In this document: positions 8,034 through 15,979 of the stretch, piece by piece
Layout of the letters: each line of letters opens with the position of its first letter
How positions within the stretch are numbered: position 1 is the stretch's first letter
Assembly: GCF_021605415.1 (NCBI RefSeq)
Contig: NZ_WKEQ01000048.1
Span: 1 to 38,415, forward strand
Origin: Pseudomonas syringae
GTDB taxonomy: Bacteria > Pseudomonadota > Gammaproteobacteria > Pseudomonadales > Pseudomonadaceae
Reading direction: 5' to 3'
Length of the DNA: 38,415 nt
Notes under the pieces: generated by a model
The model's input: the letters and a program-made list of their open reading frames with translations, nothing else
Told to the model about the DNA's origin: nothing
Database searches by the model: none
Made by a program: the position numbers and the translations under genes

Positions 8034-8945
8034 ATGGCTGCCTACAACCTGCGCCAGCTCAAATACTTCGTCACCACCGCCGAGTGCGGCAGCGTCGCTG
8101 AAGCCTCTCGCAAGCTGTACATCGCGCAGCCTTCGGTCTCGACCGCGATCAAGCATCTGGAAGAAAGTTTTGGCGTGCAGCTGTTCATCCGCCACCACGC
8201 CCAAGGCGTTTCCCTCACGCCCAGTGGCTCGCGATTTTATCGCAAGGCGCTGGAGCTGCTGCGGGTGGCGCACGAGTTCGAGCAGAACGCGTTGGCCGAC
8301 AATGACGTGGTCGCCGGGCAGATCGACATCGGTTGTTTCGAAACGGTGGCGCCGCTGTATCTGCCACGGTTGATCGCCGGGTTCAAGGAGCGTTGGCCGG
8401 GGGTAGAAATCCGCATTCGCGACGGGGAACAACAGGAACTGGTGCAGGCGCTGACTGCCGGCAGCATCGACCTGGCCATGCTGTTCGAGCACGACCTCGA
8501 TAGCACCCTCGAAACCACGCCGCTGATGCCCGCGCAACAGCCTTACGCCTTGCTGCCGGCGGATCACCGCTTTGCCCAGCAGGCGAAAGTCTCGCTGCAT
8601 GACCTGGTGCTCGAACCGATGATTCTGCTCGACGTGATGCCGAGCCGAACCTACTTCGTCAGCATCTTCGAGGAGCGCGGATTGACTCCACACATTGTCT
8701 TCAGCTCACCGTCGATCGAGATGGTGCGCGGCATGGTCGGGCGCGGTTTTGGTTTCTCGATTCTGGTGACCAAACCATTTTCGCCGTACACCTACGACGG
8801 CCAGCAAGTGGTTTGCGTGCCACTGGCGGAAACGGTGACCGGTTCGGGTCTGTCAGCTGCGTGGTTGAAGCGCGTGCAATTGACCAAACCGGTGCAACTG
8901 TTCGTCGATCATTGCCGCGAAGAGCTGGCCCGGCTGCACACCTGA
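8034..8945 (+). CDS. LysR-family transcriptional regulator
   Basis: The 303-residue protein has a typical LysR helix-turn-helix at the N terminus (LRQLKYFVTTAECGSVAEA, then LYIAQPSVSTAIKHLEE) and an effector-binding domain from about residue 92 (GQIDIGCFETVAPLYLPRLI). Family knowledge predicts a tetrameric activator needing a small-molecule co-inducer. The ATG at 8034 has GGAG seven bases upstream; the longer frame from 7944 has no such site. It is divergent from the NCS1 permease and convergent, 21 bases apart, with the deacylase end of the four-gene operon. Flanked this way, it most likely controls both; the effector is unknown. Confidence 0.92.
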   Translation: MAAYNLRQLKYFVTTAECGSVAEASRKLYIAQPSVSTAIKHLEESFGVQLFIRHHAQGVSLTPSGSRFYRKALELLRVAHEFEQNALADNDVVAGQIDIGCFETVAPLYLPRLIAGFKERWPGVEIRIRDGEQQELVQALTAGSIDLAMLFEHDLDSTLETTPLMPAQQPYALLPADHRFAQQAKVSLHDLVLEPMILLDVMPSRTYFVSIFEERGLTPHIVFSSPSIEMVRGMVGRGFGFSILVTKPFSPYTYDGQQVVCVPLAETVTGSGLSAAWLKRVQLTKPVQLFVDHCREELARLHT

Positions 8946-8966
8946 GGTGTCGCCGAGCCCGTCCGA

Positions 8967-10118
8967 TCAGACGCTGATTGAAGCGAGCATGCGCTGGAGC
9001 ATGGCGTCACACCCCTTGAGTTGATCGAGGCTGACGAACTCATCGGGTTTGTGGCCCTGATCCATGCTGCCGGGACCGCAGATGACGGTGGGAATCCCGG
9101 CCGCATCAAACAACCCGCCTTCAGTGCCAAACGCCACGGTGCCAAATTCCCGCGAACCGCAGAACGCCGCGATCAACTCGGCCGCCTGGCTTTTTGCATC
9201 GGTCGCCAGGCCCGGATAGGCCGAAAGCTCACTGAAGCGAACCTCGCTGTGCTCGCTGACCGCCCGCATGCGCGGCAGCATTTGTTGCTCGGCATACACC
9301 TTCAATGCGGCAGCGACCTCGGCCGGATCCTGCGAGGGCAGGGCGCGGATCTCGAAGTCGAAACGGCAATCGGCGGGGACGATGTTCAGCGCTTTGCCGC
9401 CACCGATCACGCCGGTTTGCACCGTGCTGTACGGCGGGTCAAAACGCGCATCTTGACGCTCGGGGGCCTTGAGCGTCTGGCCGATGCGCCCCAGTTCGCC
9501 AATCAGCTCGGCGGCGTACTCGATGGCGTTGACCCCCTGCGGCGCATACGCCGAATGGCACGCATGGCCCTTCACGTCGCAACGCATCGCCAGTTTGCCC
9601 TTATGGCCGAGTACGGGTTTGAGTTCGGTGGGTTCGCCAATGATGCACAGCAGTGGTTTGATCGGGCGCTGCTCCAGCACGCTCAACAATGAACGCACGC
9701 CGAGGCAACCGACTTCTTCGTCATAGGACAGCGCAATATGTACCGGCATGCGCAGCGTGGCCTTGACCAGATCCGGCACCAGCGCGAGCACGCAGGCGAT
9801 GTAGCCTTTCATGTCCGCCGTGCCTCGGCCAAACACTTTGCCGTCACGCTCGGTGAGTTCGAACGGCGGCGTCGTCCAGGGCTGGCCGTCCACCGGCACC
9901 ACATCGGTATGCCCGGACAGGGCGATGCCCGGACGATCCGCCGGGCCGAGGGTCGCAAACAGGTTGGCCTTGCTGCGCTCGTCGTTGTAGATCAACTCGC
10001 ACGAAACGCCGAAATCCGCGAGGTAGTCGCGGACGAATTCGATCAACTGCAAATTGGATTCACGGCTGGTGGTGTCGAACGCCACCAGGTTTTTCAGCAA
10101 TTCGACGCTGCGTTTCAT
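8967..10118 (-). CDS. argE: M20 metallopeptidase, acetylornithine deacetylase (ArgE)-like
   Basis: The 383-residue protein is an M20 family di-zinc hydrolase. Metal and catalytic residues are visible: His70 and Asp72 in SGHTDVVPVDGQPW, Asp102 in GRGTADMKGY, Glu134-Glu135 in YDEEVG, and a C-terminal His in MDQGHKPDEF. It resembles ArgE, which removes the acetyl group from N-acetylornithine. Pseudomonads usually make ornithine through the ArgJ transacetylase cycle, so an ArgE-like enzyme in a catabolic operon more likely deacylates another N-acyl amino acid. The start at 10118 has GGAG upstream and overlaps the DUF1028 stop by four bases. The symbol marks family, not proven function. Confidence 0.85.
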   Translation of the reverse strand: MKRSVELLKNLVAFDTTSRESNLQLIEFVRDYLADFGVSCELIYNDERSKANLFATLGPADRPGIALSGHTDVVPVDGQPWTTPPFELTERDGKVFGRGTADMKGYIACVLALVPDLVKATLRMPVHIALSYDEEVGCLGVRSLLSVLEQRPIKPLLCIIGEPTELKPVLGHKGKLAMRCDVKGHACHSAYAPQGVNAIEYAAELIGELGRIGQTLKAPERQDARFDPPYSTVQTGVIGGGKALNIVPADCRFDFEIRALPSQDPAEVAAALKVYAEQQMLPRMRAVSEHSEVRFSELSAYPGLATDAKSQAAELIAAFCGSREFGTVAFGTEGGLFDAAGIPTVICGPGSMDQGHKPDEFVSLDQLKGCDAMLQRMLASISV

Positions 10119-10792
10119 CGGTCGTCTCCGGCCACTCCGTATCCCGGCGCCTTGGCGGGATCGAGGGCGCGGTCGATGTAGTCCTGAAGTTGCGGGCGGT
10201 AGACGTTCCAGAGTTTCTGTAATTGGCCGATCGGGTCTTCGTCGGCCCAGTCGACGCGCAAGTTCACGATCGGCCACGTCAGTTCGCCGACCACGACCAC
10301 CGCCGCCGAATGCACCGGGCCGGCTTCACCGCCGAGGGCTTGTCCTGCTTGCAGCGCCTTGATCAGACGCTCGGCGAGTTGGCCTTCGGCGTCCTCGAAA
10401 CCGCGCACCATCGCCTCAATGACCGAAGCGTCGGCGAGCATGTTGCCAGCCGCCACGCATTGTTCTCCGGAGACGGCGTTATGTACGCCGAGGGTTTGTG
10501 AACCGCTGAAATGCGCGGTCTGGCCGAGGTGATTGATCGCGGTAATCTGCCGGTACTGGCTGTAGCCGTTGCGGGTCAGGACGTTGTCCAGTGCGGCGTC
10601 GGGGGCGAGGCCTTGTTCCATCAACGCGAGGACTTCAGGGCCGAGGGACGGCAAGGTGATGTTCTGGCTCGACACCGCACCGACACCGGGCAGCAGCCAC
10701 GGGCAACGGGCACCGACGGCGATGCTGGAGGAACTGATGGCGATGCCGAACTGACCGGTGTCGGGGCAGCGGGCGGCGATTGAAAAGGTCAT
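10115..10792 (-). CDS. DUF1028 protein (Ntn-hydrolase-like)
   Basis: The 225-residue protein opens MTFSIAARCPDTGQFGIAISSSSIAVGARCPW and continues GVGAVSSQNITLPSLGPEVLALMEQGLAPDAAL, the characteristic profile of DUF1028. This family is placed in the N-terminal-nucleophile hydrolase superfamily; Thr2, exposed after methionine removal, would be the nucleophile. Such enzymes cleave amide bonds. The gene overlaps the ArgE-like gene by four bases and follows the RidA-like gene after a 177-base space filled with REP repeats. Gene order suggests it opens an amide formed or exposed by the upstream monooxygenase. The substrate is unknown. Confidence 0.85.
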   Translation of the reverse strand: MTFSIAARCPDTGQFGIAISSSSIAVGARCPWLLPGVGAVSSQNITLPSLGPEVLALMEQGLAPDAALDNVLTRNGYSQYRQITAINHLGQTAHFSGSQTLGVHNAVSGEQCVAAGNMLADASVIEAMVRGFEDAEGQLAERLIKALQAGQALGGEAGPVHSAAVVVVGELTWPIVNLRVDWADEDPIGQLQKLWNVYRPQLQDYIDRALDPAKAPGYGVAGDDR

Positions 10793-10818
10793 GATCTTGC
10801 TCCTGTTTTGTCTGGGCA

Positions 10819-10951
10819 GGCCTCATCGCTGGCAAGCCAGCTCCCACAGGTTTTGTGATCGACATAGATCCTTGTGGGGCTGGCAAGCCAGCTCCCACAG
10901 GTTCTGTGATCGACATAGATCTCTGTGGGAGCTGGCTTGCCAGCGATGGCC
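10819..10951. repeat. REP cluster: two direct copies and one inverted copy
   Basis: A 51-base unit beginning GCTGGCAAGCCAGCTCCCAC is repeated in tandem at 10828-10878 and 10879-10929 with a few changes, each copy carrying the spacer TGTGATCGACATAGAT. An inverted copy (TGTGGGAGCTGGCTTGCCAG, then CGATGGCC) follows at 10924-10951 and can pair with the start of the array. This core is the abundant REP element of the fluorescens group. It lies inside the operon, between the RidA-like and DUF1028 genes, where it may stabilise or attenuate the transcript. Confidence 0.88.
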
Positions 10952-10969
10952 GCAACTCGGTGAACCTGC

Positions 10970-11386
10970 TTACTCAGGAATCACCGCAATCACGTCAATT
11001 TCCATCAACCACTGCGGTTGACCCAATGCCGACACCACCAGCCCGGTAGAAATCGGAAACACGCCTTTGAGCCATTTGCCGGTTTCCTGATACACCGCTT
11101 CGCGATAACGCGGGTCGATCAGGTAGGTGGTGGTCTTGACGATGTGGCTCATGTCGCTGCCGGCTTCTTCGAGCAATTGCTTGACGTTGCGCATGGCCTG
11201 TTCGGTCTGTGCGCGGGCATCACCGAGGCCGACCAGATTGCCGTCGAAATCGGTGCCGACCTGGCCGCGCACATACACGGTGTTGCCGGCGCGTACGGCC
11301 TGGCAGAGGTCGTTGTCCAGCGTCTGGTTCGGGTAGGTGTCTTTGGTGTTGAACATGCGAATACGGGTGTGGGTGGGCTGGCTCAT
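10970..11386 (-). CDS. RidA/YjgF-family protein lacking the catalytic arginine
   Basis: The 138-residue protein has the Rid fold signature: TVYVRGQVGTDFDGNLVG (36-53), ARAQTEQAMRNVKQLLEEAG and VFPISTGLVVSALGQPQWLMEIDVIAV at the end. E. coli RidA uses an arginine (Arg105, in the PARS motif after FP) to hydrolyse reactive enamines and imines. Here FP is followed by Ile-Ser-Thr-Gly (112-115), so that arginine is absent, placing the protein in one of the arginine-less Rid subfamilies. The ATG at 11386 has GGAG seven bases upstream. It lies 24 bases after the monooxygenase gene and probably handles an unstable product of that enzyme. Confidence 0.9.
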   Translation of the reverse strand: MSQPTHTRIRMFNTKDTYPNQTLDNDLCQAVRAGNTVYVRGQVGTDFDGNLVGLGDARAQTEQAMRNVKQLLEEAGSDMSHIVKTTTYLIDPRYREAVYQETGKWLKGVFPISTGLVVSALGQPQWLMEIDVIAVIPE

Positions 11387-11410
11387 GGGAAGCTCCAAAA
11401 GAATAGGGTG

Positions 11411-12721
11411 TCAGGCGCCGACGGTTGTCTTGTTGGCGGTTTTGCCGTGGCTGGCGTGGCGTTGTTCGGCATCTTGATATTCGAGGTACGAGCGCTGGAT
11501 CGCGATGTGATCGGCCACATGTTTGGCGTCATGCCAGACGCCCCAGATGAACGACGAACCGCGACGGGACTGCCACGGCAGACCGAGGAAATACACACCG
11601 GCTTCGCTGGACACGCCGCGCTGATGCTGCGGTTTGCCATTGGCGTCGAAGGCAGCAACCTTGAGCCACGAATAATCCACGGCAAAACCGGTGGCCCAGA
11701 TGATCGAGGTGACACCGGCCTTGGCCAGATCCAGATCGGCCAGCGGGTTTTTCACGCACTCCGGATCCGGATAGAGTTCCCGGGCTTCTGGTTCCTCCGG
11801 CAGATCCAGACCGTTACGTTCGATGTAGGCATCGGCGGCGTCGAGCAGGGCCAGATAGTTTTCGTCGCCATGGTTGAGGTTATCGACCAGATCTTGCTTG
11901 AAGCTCACCACGCCGTCGTTGAACGCCTGGGTCACGCCAACCAGGGTCATGCCACGATGGGCCAGGCCACGGAAGTCGATCGTGCGGCCGCCATGGGCAC
12001 CGCTCACCGCGATGGTCACGTGTTCCTTGCCAGGTTTCATCGCCGCTTGATCCCACTCGCCGAGCACGCCCAGCCACCAGCAGAAATCACGATTGCGATA
12101 AGCGCGGGGCGGGCGGTCGTGGGCGCCCACCGAGAGGTAAACCTGCTTGCCGGAACGTTGCAGTTCATCGGCGATCTGCACGCCCGACGAACCGGCACCG
12201 ACCACCAGCACTGCGCCTTCGGGCAGTTGCTGCGGGTTGCGGTAATCGGCGGAGTGGATTTGCAGCAGACGTTCGTCCTTCGGCGCGATTGCCGGAATCA
12301 CGGGGCGCTGGAACGGGCCTGTGGCGGCGACTACACGACTGGCTTCAATCACGCCTTCGGAAGTGACCACCGTAAAGCCCGGACGACCGACATTGCGCTC
12401 GACGCTTTTGACCTCGACACCTGTGCGGATCGGTGCGTTGAATTTTTTTGCATAGGCTTCGAAATAATCCGCCACGCGTTCCTTCGGGGCGAATCCATCG
12501 GGGTCGACATCGTCAAACGCCAGGCCCGGAAAGCGGTCATGCCACGCCGGGCCGTTCGCGACCAACGAGTCCCAGCGCCCGGTGCGCCAGCGTTCAGCGA
12601 CGCGGCTGCGCTCAAGCACCAGGTGCGGCACACCGAGTTTGCTCAAGTGTTCACTCATCGCCACACCCGCCTGACCGGCACCCACGACAAGCGTGTCTGT
12701 TTTTATTATTTCAGTGGTCAT
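11411..12721 (-). CDS. Flavin-containing monooxygenase (FMO/CzcO-like FAD-NADPH oxidoreductase)
   Basis: The 436-residue protein has two Rossmann motifs: GAGQAG at 14-19 for FAD and GAGSSG at 175-180 for NADPH. Between them is an FMO-like stretch ending in IHSADY (His156, Tyr160), and near the C terminus an ATG motif (IIWATGFAVDYSW). Class B flavoprotein monooxygenases of this type oxygenate nitrogen, sulfur or ketone groups. It is the first gene of an operon with the RidA-like, DUF1028 and ArgE-like genes. N-oxygenation of an amine or imine-forming substrate would explain the RidA partner, but this is inference. AAGGA precedes the ATG. Confidence 0.88.
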   Translation of the reverse strand: MTTEIIKTDTLVVGAGQAGVAMSEHLSKLGVPHLVLERSRVAERWRTGRWDSLVANGPAWHDRFPGLAFDDVDPDGFAPKERVADYFEAYAKKFNAPIRTGVEVKSVERNVGRPGFTVVTSEGVIEASRVVAATGPFQRPVIPAIAPKDERLLQIHSADYRNPQQLPEGAVLVVGAGSSGVQIADELQRSGKQVYLSVGAHDRPPRAYRNRDFCWWLGVLGEWDQAAMKPGKEHVTIAVSGAHGGRTIDFRGLAHRGMTLVGVTQAFNDGVVSFKQDLVDNLNHGDENYLALLDAADAYIERNGLDLPEEPEARELYPDPECVKNPLADLDLAKAGVTSIIWATGFAVDYSWLKVAAFDANGKPQHQRGVSSEAGVYFLGLPWQSRRGSSFIWGVWHDAKHVADHIAIQRSYLEYQDAEQRHASHGKTANKTTVGA

Positions 12722-13024
12722 CTCTACATCCTTTCTAACAAGGCAGTTGGATTCAGATCGCGTTAGGCGTGTCCTTTTTGCGTGGGGTCAGACTAGGGAG
12801 AGGGGGCTTTTCGGTAAATTATTATTAAGCTTTGATGTGAGCATAAATTCGTGATGCAGGGCGGCGCGGGCCTTGTGGGGCGGGCTCTCAGGGGTGAGCG
12901 CAGTCAGGAAAGGTCGGCACTATTGCTTTCGGCAATGGTGACCATCAACAAACCCGAGTTCCGCTTCGCTCGGTAGACGAGGAACATCCGCTGCATTGAA
13001 AACGCCGCTTAAGGAGTTTGCGCG
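12722..13024. other. Intergenic region between monooxygenase operon and periplasmic protein gene
   Basis: This 303-base space holds the control region of the minus-strand monooxygenase operon, including the AT-rich element at 12813, and the upstream region of the plus-strand gene at 13025 (AAGGAG at 13012-13017). I see no further gene, no convincing promoter pair and no repeat in it. Confidence 0.6.
12813..12825 (-). promoter_or_regulatory. AT-rich element shared with the 7903 site, possible LysR site
   Basis: GGTAAATTATTAT lies 92 bp upstream of the monooxygenase start and matches the element before the NCS1 permease at 10 of 13 bases, in the same orientation and at nearly the same distance. 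This links the two transcription units to one regulator only by inference. Confidence 0.35.
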
Positions 13025-13669
13025 ATGAAGATTTTGACCCGACTGGCTGTCGTTGCCTTGCTGATCAGCGGGCTGCTGACCCTGACTACAGCGAATGCGC
13101 AGGATGCACAATCCGGCCACTTTCTGCCCCTCGAACAAAGCATCAATGGTTTGCAGCACTCGCAAACCGTTGGCGTGCTCTACAGCGAAAACACTCGCGA
13201 AAACCTGCAATACCTTGAGCGCTATCACGACATGGCGCTGAACGGCGCGAAAGATGCGCTCGATGCGCGGATCCGCGATGCGTTCGTCAACAGTTCCGAT
13301 CCGGAGCTGGCGATTGACTGGTTGATGAGTTCGTTGCAACAGCAGTTCAAGTCGGTCACGGTCTACGACAACCTTGATGCGCTGGTGCAGGCCCACCCGG
13401 ACGTCGTCGTCATGCTCGATACCCACAATCAATTGCTGACCCAACGCAATAGCGCTGTCGAAGCGCGTTTCGCCGCACGTTTCTACGACGCGAACCTGCA
13501 ATACATCGGAAAGGCCGAAGGTGCTGTCGATAAGCAAATGCCTTCGGTCTGGGTGCATAACCTGGCCGCGCCGCAGATTGCGGCGCAAATCGAACAGCAA
13601 CGTGATCTGCAACTGAATGCATTGAAACAGTTCGACGATTCGCTGAAATCGCTGGTGAGCGCAGGCTGA
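13025..13669 (+). CDS. Hypothetical exported protein
   Basis: The 214-residue protein begins with a clear Sec signal peptide (MKILTRLAVVALLISGLLTLTTANA, cut before QDAQSG), so it is probably periplasmic. The mature part is mostly helical and polar. The middle, ATVYDNLDAL-like text at about 117-138 (VTVYDNLDALVQAHPDVVVMLDTHNQLL), has the look of a substrate-binding or nucleotide-like fold, but I do not recognise a named family. AAGGAG precedes the ATG by seven bases. It stands alone and is closed by a strong hairpin terminator at 13686. No function is assigned. Confidence 0.8.
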   Translation: MKILTRLAVVALLISGLLTLTTANAQDAQSGHFLPLEQSINGLQHSQTVGVLYSENTRENLQYLERYHDMALNGAKDALDARIRDAFVNSSDPELAIDWLMSSLQQQFKSVTVYDNLDALVQAHPDVVVMLDTHNQLLTQRNSAVEARFAARFYDANLQYIGKAEGAVDKQMPSVWVHNLAAPQIAAQIEQQRDLQLNALKQFDDSLKSLVSAG

Positions 13670-13685
13670 TAAGCGCTGTCCAAAA

Positions 13686-13711
13686 AAAGCCCGGACTCAA
13701 GTCCGGGCTTT
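13686..13711. terminator. Strong bidirectional terminator
   Basis: AAAGCCCGGACT and AGTCCGGGCTTT form a perfect 12-bp inverted repeat with almost no loop, preceded by an A run and ending in T residues. It lies between the convergent exported-protein and hemerythrin genes and should end transcription from both sides. Confidence 0.88.
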
Positions 13712-13727
13712 GCTCATTCCAGATAGA

Positions 13728-14204
13728 TCAGGCGGCGAGTTCAGGATGGGCGAGGGATTTTTTATACTCGGCTTTCATCGCTTCCATTTGTTCGCCCAGT
13801 TCATTGAGCTTGTCTTTGCCCAGCAACTTGTTCGCTTGTGGGAACATCTCGGTTTCTTCTTCCTCGATGTGATGCTCCAGCAGTTCCTTGACGACTTTCA
13901 CCCGTCCGGAGAATTCCGGCGTGCCGGGATCGGTCTGCTTCAAGTCGGGCAGTACCAGCGAGTCAACGGTGCGGTGCTCTTCCTTGGCCTCGAAGTACAT
14001 GACTTCCTCTTCCTTGCCCCCGGCTTCCTTGAAAGCAGGGTACAGAATCTCTTCCTCAAGTTTGGTGTGGATGGTGATTTCCATCTCGAGTTTCGCCAGC
14101 AGCTCAGCGCGTTTTTTAAGGCCGCGTTCAGTGGATTCGCTGAGTTGGCTCAGGATGCTCTTTACACGCTCGTGGTCAGCTTTCAGAAGGTCAATGGCGT
14201 TCAT
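13728..14204 (-). CDS. Hemerythrin HHE-domain protein
   Basis: The 158-residue cytoplasmic protein is a four-helix hemerythrin-like domain. Likely iron ligands are visible: His11 (LLKADHERV), His46 and Glu50 (ITIHTKLEEE), His77 (AKEEHRTVD), and His112 with Glu116 (ELLEHHIEEEETEMFP). Proteins of this kind bind a di-iron centre and sense or scavenge oxygen, nitric oxide or peroxide. The C-terminal 35 residues are charged and helical. GAGG precedes the ATG. It is a single gene facing the terminator at 13686, with 400 bases of untranslated DNA upstream. Confidence 0.92.
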   Translation of the reverse strand: MNAIDLLKADHERVKSILSQLSESTERGLKKRAELLAKLEMEITIHTKLEEEILYPAFKEAGGKEEEVMYFEAKEEHRTVDSLVLPDLKQTDPGTPEFSGRVKVVKELLEHHIEEEETEMFPQANKLLGKDKLNELGEQMEAMKAEYKKSLAHPELAA

Positions 14205-14607
14205 GTAGGTTTTCCTCTGTCTTCACGGTGAAGCGCGCGTCGATCAATGTGCCAACGCTACGTAGGCTGTGGTGTTGCATGAGCGGTGCCAAGCCGTGTC
14301 GTTTGAAAAAAACACCTAGAATCAAATAGTTGGGATTGCTTTGGCGGTGTTGGTCTCGGGCGATTTGCCCGATCAACCGCTGGTCGTATTGCAGATTCCG
14401 CTAACGGCGCTACTGACATCCCCCGACCGCATCTGCGCCGCTGCCGACGGGTGATTCTTCGCCCGAAACGGTTTTGGCTTTCCCAAGGATGTAGCACGAG
14501 TGAAGCTGACCATTGGGATGCGTTGTCTGGTTCTTGAGCAGCATCGCTTACGTAAGCGGATGACGCAGTCTGCTATTGTGTCCGCCTCATTGTCCTGGTG
14601 CCGCACC
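14205..14607. other. Divergent control region of hemerythrin and AraC genes
   Basis: This 403-base region separates the two divergent genes. It contains the perfect palindrome at 14545-14558 and a TATTGT hexamer at 14575 that could serve as a -10 element. The plus-strand AraC frame continues upstream to a GTG at 14500, but that extension does not look like an AraC N terminus. I see no RNA gene or other coding region. Confidence 0.55.
14545..14558. promoter_or_regulatory. Perfect 14-bp palindrome upstream of the AraC gene
   Basis: CGCTTACGTAAGCG is a perfect palindrome 50 bases before the AraC start and about 16 bases before a possible -10 hexamer. Position and symmetry suggest an operator for a dimeric regulator. 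AraC proteins usually bind direct repeats, so the binder may be another factor. Confidence 0.4.
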
Positions 14608-15420
14608 ATGTCCGATAAAAGCCTCTCGAGTGACTGGGTCAGGCACTCGCCCGCGCTGCAAAAAATGGAGCGTATCGAAGCGTTTTTCAGCGGGCATGGT
14701 TTCACCCCACACCGGCATGACACTTACGCCATCGGCACCACGTTGTCCGGTGTCCAGAGCTTTCAGTACTGCCGCAGTCAGCGCCACAGTCTGCCCGGCA
14801 ACATTCTCGTGCTGCATCCTGATGAAGTGCATGACGGTCAGGCCGGCACTGAGGCCGGGTTTCGCTATCGGATGGTTTACATCGAGCCCGCGTTGATCCA
14901 GCAAGTATTGGGCGGCAAACCGCTGCCATTCATTGAGGGCGGATTGTCCAGCGATCCCCGGCTGTATCGGGCGACGCGAGCATTGTTGTGCAATCTGGAA
15001 TCGGCAATGGATCCGCTCGAAGAAGACGACATGATCTATGACCTGGCGCAGGCGCTGGAGCAAGTGTCGGGTCGTCGTGTGGTTCGCAAAACGCTGGATT
15101 TTGTGGCGGCGGAGCGGGCGAGAGCATTCATCCATACGGCTCTGGATCGCGTGGTGACGCTGGATGAGTTGTCACAGGCCAGTGGACGTGACCGGTGGAG
15201 CTTGAGCCGGGATTTTCGGGCGCTGTATGGCACCAGTCCTTATCGCTACATCACTCACCGGCGGCTCGACCTGGTCAGGGTCTTGCTGACCTCCGGTGGT
15301 TCGCTGGCAGAATCGGCCGTGTCGGCCGGTTTTTTTGATCAGAGCCATATGACACGCCAATTCATTCAGGCTTATGGCGTGGCCCCCGGCAAATGGTTGA
15401 AGCGTCTGCAAGCGTCTTGA
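14608..15420 (+). CDS. AraC-family transcriptional regulator with cupin sensor domain
   Basis: The 270-residue protein has an N-terminal AraC-type cupin domain (HGFTPHRHDTYAIGTTLSG, then LPGNILVLHPDEVHDG) and a C-terminal double helix-turn-helix (TLDELSQASGRDRWSLSRDFRALYGTSPYRYITHRRLDLVR, and AVSAGFFDQSHMTRQFIQAYGVAPGKW). Such proteins are activators responding to a small molecule bound in the cupin. The ATG at 14608 gives a normal family length, although no strong ribosome site precedes it. A cupin gene follows 76 bases downstream on the same strand and may be its target. Confidence 0.9.
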   Translation: MSDKSLSSDWVRHSPALQKMERIEAFFSGHGFTPHRHDTYAIGTTLSGVQSFQYCRSQRHSLPGNILVLHPDEVHDGQAGTEAGFRYRMVYIEPALIQQVLGGKPLPFIEGGLSSDPRLYRATRALLCNLESAMDPLEEDDMIYDLAQALEQVSGRRVVRKTLDFVAAERARAFIHTALDRVVTLDELSQASGRDRWSLSRDFRALYGTSPYRYITHRRLDLVRVLLTSGGSLAESAVSAGFFDQSHMTRQFIQAYGVAPGKWLKRLQAS

Positions 15421-15496
15421 CCTGCACAATCATGCAATACCGCGCGTTTTATCCTGCTTAAAGTCAGGCTTCTAATCTGTCGAATGGAGAAGCCTG

Positions 15497-15874
15497 ATGC
15501 CTGACACCAACCACTATTGCGCCATCAATTTCGCGCAAAAATACGCACTCTTCAACGAACAATGGGCGCCCAAAGTCATCGCGCAAATGAACGACTACCA
15601 GTTCAAGGTCGTAAAGATCGAGGGTGACTTTATCTGGCATCGCCATGCCGATACGGACGAAACTTTCATCGTATTGGAAGGGCAGTTGCGTATCGATTTC
15701 CGGGATGGCGCGGTGCTGATCGGGCAGGGCGAAATGTTCGTGGTGCCCAAAGGAATCGAGCATAAGCCTTACGCCACGCAAGAGGTGAAGCTGCTGTTGA
15801 TTGAGCCGTGCGGTGTGTTGAATACCGGTGATGAAGGCGGGGAGAGGACGGCGGTTAATGATGTCTGGATTTGA
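15497..15874 (+). CDS. Single-domain cupin protein
   Basis: The 125-residue protein is a small cupin. The first metal-binding motif is FIWHRHADTDETFIVLEG (His48, His50 and Glu55 by count) and the second is GEMFVVPKGIEHKPYA (Pro and His). This subgroup is often annotated only as cupin domain-containing and may act as a dioxygenase, isomerase or mannose-6-phosphate-isomerase-like enzyme. GGAG precedes the ATG. It follows the AraC gene and is closed by two hairpins at 15912-15975. The function is unknown. Confidence 0.88.
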   Translation: MPDTNHYCAINFAQKYALFNEQWAPKVIAQMNDYQFKVVKIEGDFIWHRHADTDETFIVLEGQLRIDFRDGAVLIGQGEMFVVPKGIEHKPYATQEVKLLLIEPCGVLNTGDEGGERTAVNDVWI

Positions 15875-15911
15875 CGGCTGAGTTGGGAAGGTCGGTGGTT
15901 GACGACAATCA

Positions 15912-15975
15912 GGCCCTGTTCACGCAGGGCCAGACGAAATCAGAGAGCCCTTGCCCATCAAGGGCACAGGCTCTC
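15912..15975. terminator. Two adjacent hairpins between convergent genes
   Basis: GGCCCTG/CAGGGCC (15912-15931) and the longer GAGAGCC/GGCTCTC (15943-15975, with inner TGCCC/GGGCA) lie between the cupin gene and pcaJ. Neither is followed by a strong T run, so they may be weak terminators or RNA-stabilising hairpins. Confidence 0.5.
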
Positions 15976-15979
15976 GCGC

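Noticed and set aside
10828..10929. The 51-base tandem copies as a CRISPR array
   Set aside because: Only two copies, with no unique spacers and no cas genes; the core is a known Pseudomonas REP element.
12910..12930. Sigma-54-like GGCAC...TTGC near 12916
   Set aside because: The spacing between the two elements is two bases where five are needed.
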